DNA from: an uncultured Oscillibacter sp.
GTDB lineage: Bacteria > Bacillota > Clostridia > Oscillospirales > Oscillospiraceae
Direction: 5' to 3'
NCBI GenBank assembly: GCA_910578935.1
Contig: CAJTSM010000020.1
Span: 1 to 55,241 of the forward strand
Length of the DNA stretch: 55,241 nt
This document shows positions 14,711 to 23,669 of the stretch, one piece after another (positions within the stretch are counted from its first letter, which is position 1; each line of letters begins with the position of its first letter). Position numbers and translations under genes: made by a program. The notes below the pieces were generated by a model. That model ran no database searches. It was not told the DNA's origin and saw only the letters and a program-made list of their open reading frames with translations.

Positions 14711-15550
14711 TTATTTTCGCAGCAGGATCAGCCCCAGCGTCCCAGGGCCGCAGTGGCAAAAAATGGTGCAGCCGGCTTTTGCCTCAAGAATCTCGCCGAA
14801 GCGTCCGTCCTCCCGAATGATTTCCCGGGCAATTTCCGCCAGCTCGTCCCCCGGGCAGGTGTCTACCAGGAAAATCCGGCTGAAATCCAGGTCCGTCCGG
14901 TCCCGAATCCGCTCCCGGACATAATCCGCCACCACTTTTGCAATGTTCCCCCGGTACTTCTTCGTCACAGACATCTTTCCGTCGATGACCTCCACACAGG
15001 GGTGAAGCTTCAGAAGGTTTGCGCCCAGGGCGGTAACGGCGGAACAGCGCCCGCCTTTTTTCATATAGTCCAGGCGGTCCAGAACAAAACTGGTTTCCAG
15101 TCTGGGGACCATGTTGTCCAGCAGGTCCAAAATCTCCGGAACGGACTTCCCGGCCCGGGCGGCATCCGCGGCGGCCAGGACCATCATGCCGTGACCTACC
15201 GTTAAGTTTCCGGAGTCCACCACGTAAACCTCCGGCACTTCCTCCGCCGCCAGCTTGGCGTTTTGGTGACAGCAGGAGAAGCCGCAGCCGATGTTGATAT
15301 GGATCACGGCGTCATACTTCTCTGTCAAAGCGCGAAACGCATCTTCATAATCAGCCGCGTTGACGGCGTTGGTCGTGGTGATTTCCCCTCCGCCGTCCAC
15401 ATGGGCGGCGATATCCGCCGTGCGGATATCCACTCCGTCGTGGTAAAGCTTTCCCGCTTTAACGATGCCCAGGGGAAACACGGTGATGTCATATTGCTTT
15501 AACATTTGCTCCGGCAGATCACAAGTGCTGTCGGTAGTAATTTTGATCAT
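14711..15550 (-). CDS. DegV family fatty-acid-binding protein
   Basis: 279 residues of the DegV/FakB fold. The opening IKITTDSTCDLP, the STTTN-like segment EITTTNAVNAADYEDAF that holds the fatty-acid carboxylate, and the central VVDSGNLTVGHGMMVL and YMKKGGRC segments are diagnostic. Such proteins hold a fatty acid for phosphorylation by the FakA kinase, feeding exogenous or released acyl chains into phospholipid. No fakA is in the window. ATG 15550 follows AAGGAG. The gene converges on gpr across the hairpin array. Confidence 0.92.
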   Translation of the reverse strand: MIKITTDSTCDLPEQMLKQYDITVFPLGIVKAGKLYHDGVDIRTADIAAHVDGGGEITTTNAVNAADYEDAFRALTEKYDAVIHINIGCGFSCCHQNAKLAAEEVPEVYVVDSGNLTVGHGMMVLAAADAARAGKSVPEILDLLDNMVPRLETSFVLDRLDYMKKGGRCSAVTALGANLLKLHPCVEVIDGKMSVTKKYRGNIAKVVADYVRERIRDRTDLDFSRIFLVDTCPGDELAEIAREIIREDGRFGEILEAKAGCTIFCHCGPGTLGLILLRK

Positions 15551-15731
15551 AAGGGAACTCCTTCCGGTTCCCGGGCGGACAGCGCCTCCGGGACCATGTC
15601 CTGTTAAAATCCCGCCGCAAAACCCACAGCGGAAGCGGGGTTATTGTATCACAGAATTTCAGGAAAATCCATAGGCAGAAACGGCAAAATTACTGCTGCC
15701 GCCGCAAGAAAAAATTACCGTCAGAAAAACA

Positions 15732-15760
15732 GCATATTCCCTCTCTTTCGAGTCAAACTA
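15732..15760 (+). promoter_or_regulatory. Probable sigma G promoter of the SASP gene
   Basis: GCATA (15732-15736), 17-bp spacer, CAAACTA (15754-15760), close to the forespore consensus GNATA-N17/18-CATNNTA, and placed about 55 bp before the SASP start. Confidence 0.55.
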
Positions 15761-15818
15761 TGCTCGCGATACCCAGTGACCCACAAACGTATGATTGATG
15801 AAAAGGAGAGATTCAATT

Positions 15819-15926
15819 ATGTCTAGCAAGAACACCAACAAGCTCAACGTTCCCGAGGCCCGCAGCGCCATGGATAAGTTTAAGATGGAGGCCGCTTCCG
15901 ACCTGCATGTCCCCATTCCATCTTAA
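15819..15926 (+). pseudogene. Truncated alpha/beta-type small acid-soluble spore protein
   Basis: A 35-residue reading frame, MSSKNTNKLNVPEARSAMDK then FKMEAASDL, matches the first half of alpha/beta SASPs, including the PEAR-AMD-FKME block and the GPR cleavage region (EAASDL, normally E-A-S-E/D-L-G-V). It then reads HVPIPS and stops, where a full protein continues about 30 residues with the GG-(Y/E)-V/I-K-(R/K) DNA-binding region. I found no continuation in other frames of the following 80 bases, so the end is lost by deletion rather than one frameshift. AAAGGAG, a sigma G-like promoter and a terminator are intact. The peptide probably cannot coat DNA. Confidence 0.75.
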
Positions 15927-16002
15927 ACGCTCACCCCCAGTACAGGCAAACCTTTTCTCAAAACATTACTTATTTAGGTAAACCGGCCCGCCGGCCAGAG
16001 AG

Positions 16003-16053
16003 CAACCCCGCCGCAGAATGCTTAAACGCATATACGGCGGGGTTGCACTTTTT
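16003..16053 (+). terminator. Terminator after the SASP remnant
   Basis: CAACCCCGCCG (16003-16013) pairs with CGGCGGGGTTG (16035-16045), followed by CACTTTTT. From 16054 to 16255 I see no gene. Confidence 0.8.
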
Positions 16054-16255
16054 AAAACAGTGGAAAATTTCAGTTTTCCAAAGCACCTTCCTTTTCTTTT
16101 CAGTCTGAATCCGGGCTAGAGCGGCTTTTGGAAAACACGCCGCCAAAGGAACCAGAGTGGCCCTGTCCGGCAGCGCTGGTCACACCGGCATTCCATTGGA
16201 AATCTTGCCTCAAAAAGTTGCCCGTCTCTCGGCATTTTGACATACCTAAAACCTC

Positions 16256-16284
16256 TCGACACTACAGGAATCATATGTTATAAT
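16256..16284 (+). promoter_or_regulatory. Promoter of the chemotaxis receptor gene
   Basis: TCGACA (16256-16261), 17-bp spacer, perfect TATAAT (16279-16284), about 95 bp before the start codon. Confidence 0.65.
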
Positions 16285-16377
16285 ATAAAGCCGCAAAATA
16301 CCAGCCCATCTTTCCGTACAGAGTTTTGGCTGCAAGTCAAATGGTTCATTCCTCAAATCTTTTTACGGAGGCGCGCT

Positions 16378-18404
16378 ATGAAATTTCTTATAAACAAACG
16401 GCTTGCCACTCGCATCAGCATCATTACAACAGCCGTCACCTTAATCGGGATGCTGCTGCTCTGGATTATTGTATCCACAAACGCCGCCTCCATGGTGAAA
16501 AACGATATTACCAATCAGATGACTGACGCCGTGGAATCTCGAGCCGCTATTATCAATGAGTATGTGTCCTCTGCGGAAGAATATATGTCCGCCTTTGCCT
16601 TGGGCAGTGAAGTCCGTGATCTCCTCCGATCCCCCGATGACCCCGTGTTGCTGGAGAGGGCCCAAATCTACACTGAGGATTTCGCCACCATTAAAGGCAT
16701 TTTTGAAGGGCTCTACATTGCTACCCCGGCTACTTACGTCCTGACCCACACCTCCCAAGGGGCCATCGGCATCACTACCCGGACCGGCGATTCCCTGAAG
16801 GCCTTTCAGGACTCGATCCTGTCCCGGCAGTAGCTGACAAATTTGGGAATCATGAAGTCCCCCGGCACCGGCAGTATGATCCTCTCTATGTACTACCCGA
16901 TCTTTGAGGGCCGGCGCTGCATCGGCTATGTTGGCGCCGGCGTATACGCCAGCCATCTGATGGACGCGCTGCTGAACCTGGACATTCGGGGGCTGCCCGA
17001 CAGCGAATATGTATTTCTAAATGTGGAAACCGGAGTCTACCTTTATCATAAGGACAGCGAATTGCTGAACACTGAAACCACCAACGCCGGATACCAGGAA
17101 ATTCTTCAGCGCATCCGCATGGAAGGCAGCACCCAAGCCGCCACCTATTCCTATCAGGATGGAGACGGCGGCACACAGCTGGTTGTATACAAGTACTTAA
17201 AAGACCGCGGCTGGGTTTTCATGGTCCGGGACAGCGCGGCGGAAGTCTATAGTGGGGTAACCGCCGTTCGGGTTCTCGTAGGCGCGCTGTGCGCAGTCAT
17301 GGCCGCCGCCATCATCCTAATCACCCTGCTGATCCTCCGCCGGGAGGGCAAAGAGCTTATGGCTGTGGAACAGGCCATCAGCCGCCTAGGGGACTTGAAC
17401 CTCTCGGCGGATCAAGAGCTGGAACCCTTTTACAGCCGGTCTGACGAAATCGGCATGATTGCCCAGACAACGCACCGCGTCTGCGGCAGTCTGCGGAAAA
17501 CCATTGACGACGTTGGACGGATTTTGGGAGAAATCGCCGGCGGCAACCTGACTGTGGATGTAACCGCCAACGAGTCCTATTATATCGGCGATTTCAAGGC
17601 CCTGTTTGACAGCTTGCAGTCTATCCACGCCAATTTGATGAAGGTAATCCGGGATATTTCTCAGGTGGCACAGCATGTGGACACCAGTGCCGATCAGGTG
17701 TCGGTCGGTGCGCAAGCACTGTCCCAAGGCACACTGGAACAGGCAACCTCTATCCAGGGCCTGCTGTCCAATGTGACCGATATTACCACTCAGCTTCAGT
17801 CCAGCACTGTGCGCTGCGGCAGCGCCAATGATCTGGTCGATAAGGCCGCCGGCTATGCGGCGGAGGCCGATTTGAAGATGGAGCAGCTGAACACAGCCAC
17901 CCGAAACATCGACCAGTCTTCGGCGCAGATCGTCACCATTATTAAAACCATTGAAGATATTGCCTTCCAGACAAATCTCCTTGCCCTAAACGCCTCTGTG
18001 GAGGCCGTTCGAGCCGGCGCCGCCGGAAAAGGATTTTCCGTAGTGGCGGATGAAGTCCGTAATCTGGCGGCCAAATCAGCAGAAGCCGTCCAGAGTACCA
18101 ACCGCTTAGTCGGCCAATCCATCCGGGATGTCAAAATCGGAACCGAATCCACCCACCTTGCCGTTTCCGCCATGCAGGTCATCAACGACTGCATCCAGGC
18201 CATTAAAACGCTGATGGATGAAATCTCCGCGGCCAGCGTCCAGCAATCCCAAATGATCGTCTCCGTGGAAAACGGAATCAAAGAAATTTCCGCAGTGTTC
18301 AGACAAATTCGGACGCCGCAGAGCGGAGCGCTGCGGTTTCCAAAGAGCTGTCCGGCCAGGCACGAAGGCTGAACAGCCTGATCAGCCGGTTCCACATTCA
18401 TTAG
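16378..18404 (+). pseudogene. Methyl-accepting chemotaxis protein with a nonsense codon and a frameshift
   Basis: The gene starts at ATG 16378 after ACGGAGG. It encodes a first membrane helix near residues 16-36, an extracellular dCache-like sensor, a second helix (VLVGALCAVMAAAIILITLL), a HAMP-like linker and the signalling tip (FQTNLLALNASVEAVRAGAA). Two lesions break it. An in-frame TAG at 16831-16833 interrupts the sensor (ILSRQ-stop-LTNLG), with the same frame continuing after it. Near 18297 one base is missing, so the expected tail NSDAAERSAAVSKELSGQ, ending ISRFHIH at 18404, is out of frame. With two independent defects it is most likely dead. Without them it would be about 675 residues, a normal length. 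No chemotaxis or flagellar genes are nearby. Confidence 0.87.
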
Positions 18405-18430
18405 AGCAGCGCAAAAACCATAAAACACGC

Positions 18431-18453
18431 GCCTGGAGGCCAGCCCTCCAGGC
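18431..18453 (+). terminator. Terminator after the chemotaxis receptor
   Basis: GCCTGGAGG and CCTCCAGGC form a 9-bp stem with a 5-nt loop, followed by a T-rich stretch. Confidence 0.65.
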
Positions 18454-18479
18454 ACGTTTCCTTTTACTTCTTTACTTTT

Positions 18480-20876
18480 TTACTTTTTCCCACCGAAAAG
18501 TCCTTTAAGGAAGCCCCCTTTTTCCGGCTTTCCCGTTTTCTTCTCCGGAGACTTCTTCTCCTCCGGCTTAGACCCGTTTTTCAGGCGTTCCAGGGCTTCC
18601 ACAGCATGTTTATAGCCTTGCCGGGCAGAGGCCTCATACAGCTCCCGGGCCTTTTCCGCACTGGCGGCCACCCCCTGGCCCTGCTCATAGCACCATCCCA
18701 GAAGATATTGCCCCCGGGCCTGGCCCTGCTCCGCGGCCTGACGGTAATAAGCCACAGCCTGGTCCCAGCTTTGTTTCACGCCCTCGCCCGTTTCATACAA
18801 ATAGCCCAGATTGCAGGCCCCGGCGGCGTCCCCCGCTTCAGCGGCCTTGCGGTACCACTCCGCGGCGGCAGCCGGGTTTTTTTCGATTCCCTGCCCCGCC
18901 TCACAGCAATAGCCGTAGTTGCACATAGCCCTGGGATAGCCCGCGTCCGCCGACAGTCCGTAAAGCCGCACTGCCTCTTCATAGCTCTGCTTCACGCCCC
19001 GGCCCGTCTCATACATATAGCCCAGGTTGCATTGGCCCGCCGGGTCACCTTTCTCCGCGGCCTTGCGGTAGTATTCCACAGCCCGCTCCAGGCTCTGTTC
19101 CACACCCTCGCCGAACTCATAGCACACGCCCAGGTTGCACAGCGCCCGGACATAGCCCCCGTCCGCCGCCTTGCGGTACCACCGGACTGCCTCCGCGTCG
19201 TCCCGGTCCATTCCTTTTCCGTGCTTATAGCAAAGGCCCAGGCTGAACATCCCTCTGGGGTCCCCTTGCTCCGCGGCCTTCCGATACCAGTGAGCCGCCC
19301 GTGTCAAGCTTTTTTCCACGCCCCGGCCAAACTCATAGCACCACGCAAGGTTGCACTGCGCCCGGGGAAAACCCTGCCGGGCAGAAGTGGAGTACCATTT
19401 CACCGCCTCTTCCCAGCTCTGTTCCACCCCCTGGCCGGACTCGTACATAAAGCCCAGATTGCACTGCCCCGGGGCGTTGCCTTGCTCAGCCGCCTTACGG
19501 TAGAGTTCCACAGCCTTCTCAAAGCTCTGGGGCACGCCCTCCCCCCGTTCATAGCACACGCCCAGGTCACAGGCGGCAGGCGCCGACCCGGCGTCCACGG
19601 CTTTCTGATACCACTCTGCGGCCTTTTCCGCGTCCTGGGGAGCTCCGATCCCGTAGTCATAGGCCCGGGCCACGCTGAACAGGCCCCGGGGATCTCCCTG
19701 ATCCGCCGCCTTTTGATACCAGGCGAAGGACTCCGCCAAATCCCTCTCCACGCCCTCGCCGTGCTCATAGCACCAGGCAAGGTTGCACATGCCCCGGGGC
19801 AGTCCGCCCTCGGCGGCTTTTCGATACCACTCCACGGCGGTCTTCCAGCTCTGCTCCACGCCCTCGCCGGACTCATACAGGAAGCCCAGACAGCACGCGC
19901 CGTCCTCATCCCCCTGCTCTGCGGCCTTCCGGTACCATTCCGCCGCCGCCGCCTTATCCGCCGGCACGCCCCGGCCCCGCTCGTAGCAAAGCCCCAGGCA
20001 CAATTGGCCCCGGGGATATTCCTGGTCCGCCGCCGCCCGGTAGAGCCGGACCGCCTCGGAAAAGTCCCGCTTCACTCCCTGGCCGTGTTCATAGCACCAG
20101 GCCAAGTTGCATAGCGCCCGGGGATAGCCCTTCCCGGCGGCCTTTTGATACCACTCCACAGCGGTTTCCCAGTTCTGCTCCACACCCCGGCCGGATTCAT
20201 ACATAAAGCCCAGGCAGCACATACCCGGAGCGCTGCCCTGTTCAGCGGCGGCGGAGTACCACTTCACCGCCTGTTCCAAATCCTCCTCTACGCCTGTGCC
20301 GAACTCCAAGCACCGGCCCAGCTCCGTCTGGGCCCCGGGATAGCCCAGCCAGGCGGCGGATTGATACCATTTGGCGGCCTCCGCCTCGTCCACCTCTACG
20401 CCGCTGCCCCGGCGGTACGCCTCACCCAGCAGGAACTGGGCCCGGGGGAACCCCTGTTCCGCTCCCTTCTGAAAACATTTCAGCGCCTTGTCATAGTCGG
20501 TTTCCACGCCAATGCCATATGTATAGCAGTAACCCAAATTCGTCAAGGCAGGCATATATTCCTTTTCCGCCGCCTGGGCGTAGAGCATCACGGCCTGTTT
20601 CGGGTCCGCCTCCACGCCGATACCCGCTTCCAGGCACCAGCCCAAATTCGTCAGGCCCAGGGGATCATTCATTGCCGCCGCCCGCTGATACGCGGCCAGC
20701 GCGTCGGTTTCCCGCTTTTCATCCACCGCCTGATTCCCCAGGCTCACCCAGTCGGCGGCAGTCATTTCCTCTTCTTCCACAGCGGTGAAGAACGTTCCCC
20801 CGCAGTGGGGACAGATATCCGGCTCCTCTTCGGCCACAAGACCGCAGTCCGGGTTTTCGCAGCGATAGAACTCCAT
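18480..20876 (-). CDS. Zinc-ribbon protein with 19 Sel1 repeats
   Basis: 798 residues. A four-cysteine zinc ribbon (C6, C11, C22, C25; CENPDCG and CPHCGG) opens the protein, then from residue 72 to 755 there are 19 back-to-back Sel1-type TPR units of 36 residues (consensus NLG-CYE-G-GV-x-AV-WYRKAAEQG). The tail is lysine-rich and ends GGFLKGLFGGKK. Such solenoids are protein-protein scaffolds. No signal peptide is present, so it is probably cytosolic. Pairs of units recur (MYESG unit followed by NLAWCYE unit, at 5-6, 8-9 and 12-13), which points to growth by block duplication. It lies 14 bp after the TtcA-like gene and is probably cotranscribed with it. Partner unknown. Confidence 0.88.
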   Translation of the reverse strand: MEFYRCENPDCGLVAEEEPDICPHCGGTFFTAVEEEEMTAADWVSLGNQAVDEKRETDALAAYQRAAAMNDPLGLTNLGWCLEAGIGVEADPKQAVMLYAQAAEKEYMPALTNLGYCYTYGIGVETDYDKALKCFQKGAEQGFPRAQFLLGEAYRRGSGVEVDEAEAAKWYQSAAWLGYPGAQTELGRCLEFGTGVEEDLEQAVKWYSAAAEQGSAPGMCCLGFMYESGRGVEQNWETAVEWYQKAAGKGYPRALCNLAWCYEHGQGVKRDFSEAVRLYRAAADQEYPRGQLCLGLCYERGRGVPADKAAAAEWYRKAAEQGDEDGACCLGFLYESGEGVEQSWKTAVEWYRKAAEGGLPRGMCNLAWCYEHGEGVERDLAESFAWYQKAADQGDPRGLFSVARAYDYGIGAPQDAEKAAEWYQKAVDAGSAPAACDLGVCYERGEGVPQSFEKAVELYRKAAEQGNAPGQCNLGFMYESGQGVEQSWEEAVKWYSTSARQGFPRAQCNLAWCYEFGRGVEKSLTRAAHWYRKAAEQGDPRGMFSLGLCYKHGKGMDRDDAEAVRWYRKAADGGYVRALCNLGVCYEFGEGVEQSLERAVEYYRKAAEKGDPAGQCNLGYMYETGRGVKQSYEEAVRLYGLSADAGYPRAMCNYGYCCEAGQGIEKNPAAAAEWYRKAAEAGDAAGACNLGYLYETGEGVKQSWDQAVAYYRQAAEQGQARGQYLLGWCYEQGQGVAASAEKARELYEASARQGYKHAVEALERLKNGSKPEEKKSPEKKTGKPEKGGFLKGLFGGKK

Positions 20877-20890
20877 GGTTAATTCCTCCC

Positions 20891-21763
20891 TTACGCGTCT
20901 GCTCCGCCGTCAAGCACTGGGGAGCCGTTGTAAATATCAGTAAAAGTATAGGCCGTCCCCCGGTGCTTAAAACCGGGAAATGTGTTCAGCTGAACGCCGT
21001 GGATGGCCTGAAAAATGCTCTTTTCAATGTTGGGATTTGTCTTCTTCAGCTCCCGCAGAAGGAGCTTGACCTCTTGGCGCTTGCTCTCTCCCACACCGTC
21101 GCCAGAGGCATCCCGCGCCTCGGTGAAGCGGCAGGCGCACTGGAGAAAGCAGAGCCCGTTGTAATTCCGCCAATTGACAACGGCATCCTCATGGACACAA
21201 TACAAAGGGCGGATCAGCTCCATTCCGGGGAAATTTTTGCTGCGGAGCTTAGGCGGCATGGCCTGGAGCTGCGCGCCGTAGAACAAGCCCAGCAGAGTGG
21301 TTTCAATGACATCGGAAAAGTGGTGGCCCAAGGCAATTTTGTTGCAGCCCAGCTCTTTTGCCTTCGCGTAAAGGCAGCCCCGGCGCATACGGGCGCAGAG
21401 GTAGCAAGGGTTTTTATCCACCTGGACCGTCACGTCAAAGATGTTGCTTTTAAACAACGTCAGGGGAATCCCCAGCCGTCCGGCGTTTTCCTCCAGCAGC
21501 GCCCGGTTCGCGGGATTATAGCCGGGATCCATCGCCAAAAAGATCAGGGAAAAGGGCCGGTCCGTGTGTTTTTGCAGCTCCTGCATCAGCTTGGCCAGGA
21601 CAAAAGAGTCCTTTCCGCCGGATACGCAGACGGCAATTCGGTCCTCCGGCGAAACCAACTCATACCGCTTCACGGCGGCGATGAACGGGTTCCACAGGGA
21701 TTTCCGGTAAGTCTTAATGAGGCTGCGCTCCGCAATCTCCTGAGGGGTAAGCTCACGGGACAT
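20891..21763 (-). CDS. TtcA-like PP-loop tRNA thiolation protein
   Basis: 290 residues. The PP-loop SGGKDSFVLAKL binds ATP to adenylate the target base. Cysteines in NPCYLCARMRRGC and in LQCACRF are placed like those that hold the iron-sulfur cluster of TtcA, which makes 2-thiocytidine at position 32 of certain tRNAs. The family contains several related thiolases, so the exact base is not proven. ATG 21763 follows TAGGAG. The Sel1 protein gene is 14 bp downstream, and a hairpin-rich gap of about 200 bp precedes it. Confidence 0.82.
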   Translation of the reverse strand: MSRELTPQEIAERSLIKTYRKSLWNPFIAAVKRYELVSPEDRIAVCVSGGKDSFVLAKLMQELQKHTDRPFSLIFLAMDPGYNPANRALLEENAGRLGIPLTLFKSNIFDVTVQVDKNPCYLCARMRRGCLYAKAKELGCNKIALGHHFSDVIETTLLGLFYGAQLQAMPPKLRSKNFPGMELIRPLYCVHEDAVVNWRNYNGLCFLQCACRFTEARDASGDGVGESKRQEVKLLLRELKKTNPNIEKSIFQAIHGVQLNTFPGFKHRGTAYTFTDIYNGSPVLDGGADA

Positions 21764-21788
21764 GATATGTTTCTCCTAGACAAGAGGT

Positions 21789-21921
21789 CCAGGGGCTCGC
21801 CCCTGGTTTCTCCGCCAAGCGGAGAAAGAAATTGAACTCATTTTCGCCGCGGCATGCGCGTCGCAAACATACATTGACTCGTGCGCTCTGGGCGCACACA
21901 CCGGTGACCGATATCACTGGT
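21789..21921. repeat. Cluster of short inverted repeats between cls and ttcA-like gene
   Basis: Four hairpins in 133 bp: CCAGGGG/CCCCTGG (21789-21806), TTCTCCGC/GCGGAGAA (21808-21826), GTGCGC/GCGCAC (21881-21897) and ACCGGTGA/TCACTGGT (21900-21921). No open frame of note. This is similar in style to the arrays at 14475 and 53768. Confidence 0.55.
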
Positions 21922-21962
21922 GGGGGAAGCCAAAGTGGGAATGAAGTCCCCTCTTTGCGCCC

Positions 21963-23537
21963 TTAGAGCCAAATCGAGCCCAGCCGGAACACCGAAGCGC
22001 ACATCCTGCGGAACCAGGACCGCTTACTCCAGTCCTCCATGGTATAGGGCCGGCTTTCCGCCAGAACTTCGTCCAGGTCCTCCAGCAGCTCCTCCACCAC
22101 AGGCATATGGTACAGCAGCACGCCGCATTCGTAGTGGAGCTGGAAGGTCCTGTAATCCATATTGGTGCTGCCCACCAGGGCTACCTCCCGGTCCACCATA
22201 ACGCTCTTTGCGTGGAGAAAGCCGGGGGTGTATTTGTAAATCTTTACACCATGGCTCAGGAGCTCTCCCCAGTAAGTTTCGGCCACCATGTAGGTAAACT
22301 TGTGGTGATCCGGCACACCGGGGATAAACAGCCGCACGTCTACTCCCGCGTCCGCGGCGATGCACAGGGCCTTCTGCATGGACTCCTCCACTGCGTAATA
22401 AGGCGTGGTGAGGTAGAGCATCTTCTGGGCGGAAGCGATAAGCTGCAAATACGTTTCCTCTATGGGGTTATCCGGGTTGTTCAGCGGCCCGTCGGTAAAG
22501 GGCTGGCACCAGCCCTTGGCGCTCTCCACCGCATGGCGGGGGCGGTAGTAGTCGTCCTCATTGTGAAAAGCGCCCCCCATCATCTTCCACATCTGCATGA
22601 ACTGTGTGGCAAATCCCCATACTCCCTCGCCTTCGATGCGGACGGCGGTATCCTTCCAATGGCCGAAACGGACAATGAGGTTCGCGTATTCGTCGGCGAT
22701 GTTGATGCCGCCGGTATAGGCGTACTGCCCGTCTATGACGGCAATTTTCCGGTGGTCCCGGTAGTTGAAATAGATACGGTTCACATAGCGGTGGACAGGG
22801 TTGAACACCTTCACTTCAATGCCCGCGTTTTGAAGCGCCTGGAGCGTTTCATCGGAAAAGCGGGTCAGGTTGCCGAAATCGTCGAAGGTGATATGGATTT
22901 CCACCCCGGCGGCGGCCCGTTCTTTTAAAACGGCAAAGATGCGGTTCCAGAGCTTCCCTTCCGCCAGAATATAGTACTCCAGAAAAATATAAATTTCCGC
23001 CTGTTTGAGATGGGTGATCAAATCCTCAAAAAAGTCCGCGCCCTCTTTGAAATAAACGGCGTCCGTATTCCGATAGAGGAGGAATCCCCGTTTCTCCAGG
23101 TACGCCGCCAGCCGGCCCCAGGCCGGGGACTGCCGCCGGAGACGGGCCAAGTCGATTTCGCTGGCCATACGCTGGCTCTCTCCGCAGGGGATGGGGGATA
23201 CTTTCCGGAGGCTGAGCTGTTTGACCTGATGCGCTCCGCCCCACAGGCAGAACAGAATCATGCCGGACACCGGCATAGCCAGCAGCAGGCACATCCACAC
23301 CAACTTATAGGTGGGACTGCCGGGACGCTGATATACCCAGATGGCCACCGCCGCTCCGGCGATCAGCAGCAGAGCGTAGACAAAGCTGGAGTATTCCGCC
23401 AAGAGGAATGAAATCAGCAAAGAGGTGGCAATCTGCGCGATCACCGTCAGCGCACACATGGAAAGACTGGTAACGGCGGAGATTTTCCGCTCGATCCGCT
23501 CTTCCACCGGGGGAATATAGGGGATGTTTTTATGCAC
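21963..23537 (-). CDS. cls: Cardiolipin synthase (phospholipase D family)
   Basis: 524 residues. Two N-terminal membrane helices (about residues 20-85) anchor the enzyme, and two HKD motifs follow: HRKIAVID (in YRDHRKIAVIDG) and HAKSVMVD (in FLHAKSVMVD), the paired active site that condenses two phosphatidylglycerols to cardiolipin and glycerol. I chose the GTG at 23537 because AGGAGG lies nine bases before it; earlier in-frame ATGs at 23555 and 23567 overlap or precede that site. The gene is downstream of pncB on the same strand with a gap of about 130 bp. Confidence 0.92.
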   Translation of the reverse strand: MHKNIPYIPPVEERIERKISAVTSLSMCALTVIAQIATSLLISFLLAEYSSFVYALLLIAGAAVAIWVYQRPGSPTYKLVWMCLLLAMPVSGMILFCLWGGAHQVKQLSLRKVSPIPCGESQRMASEIDLARLRRQSPAWGRLAAYLEKRGFLLYRNTDAVYFKEGADFFEDLITHLKQAEIYIFLEYYILAEGKLWNRIFAVLKERAAAGVEIHITFDDFGNLTRFSDETLQALQNAGIEVKVFNPVHRYVNRIYFNYRDHRKIAVIDGQYAYTGGINIADEYANLIVRFGHWKDTAVRIEGEGVWGFATQFMQMWKMMGGAFHNEDDYYRPRHAVESAKGWCQPFTDGPLNNPDNPIEETYLQLIASAQKMLYLTTPYYAVEESMQKALCIAADAGVDVRLFIPGVPDHHKFTYMVAETYWGELLSHGVKIYKYTPGFLHAKSVMVDREVALVGSTNMDYRTFQLHYECGVLLYHMPVVEELLEDLDEVLAESRPYTMEDWSKRSWFRRMCASVFRLGSIWL

Positions 23538-23669
23538 GAAACCTCGCCTCCTCATTGGCAGTCTCAACGCTTGATCTTTTTATTATACAAAAAGACGCCG
23601 CTGTCTTCAACACCAAAATATTAAAAATAGATGAAATTCGGGCCAGGCGTTTTCGCCTGGCCCAGATTC

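Noticed and set aside
16831..16833. TAG read as pyrrolysine or as a programmed read-through codon
   Set aside because: A second, independent frameshift in the same gene makes plain decay the simpler reading, and no pyl genes or context are visible.
16852..18372. The part of the chemotaxis receptor after the TAG as a separate soluble gene
   Set aside because: It lacks a ribosome binding site, continues the same frame as the first part, and is itself broken near 18297.
18480..20876. The regular 108-bp periodicity as a CRISPR array or tandem DNA satellite
   Set aside because: The period is three times 36 codons in one long frame, and units differ at the DNA level; it is a protein repeat.
21881..21960. 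A tRNA or other known RNA gene in the hairpin-rich gap
   Set aside because: No cloverleaf, anticodon arm or CCA-type end could be built.
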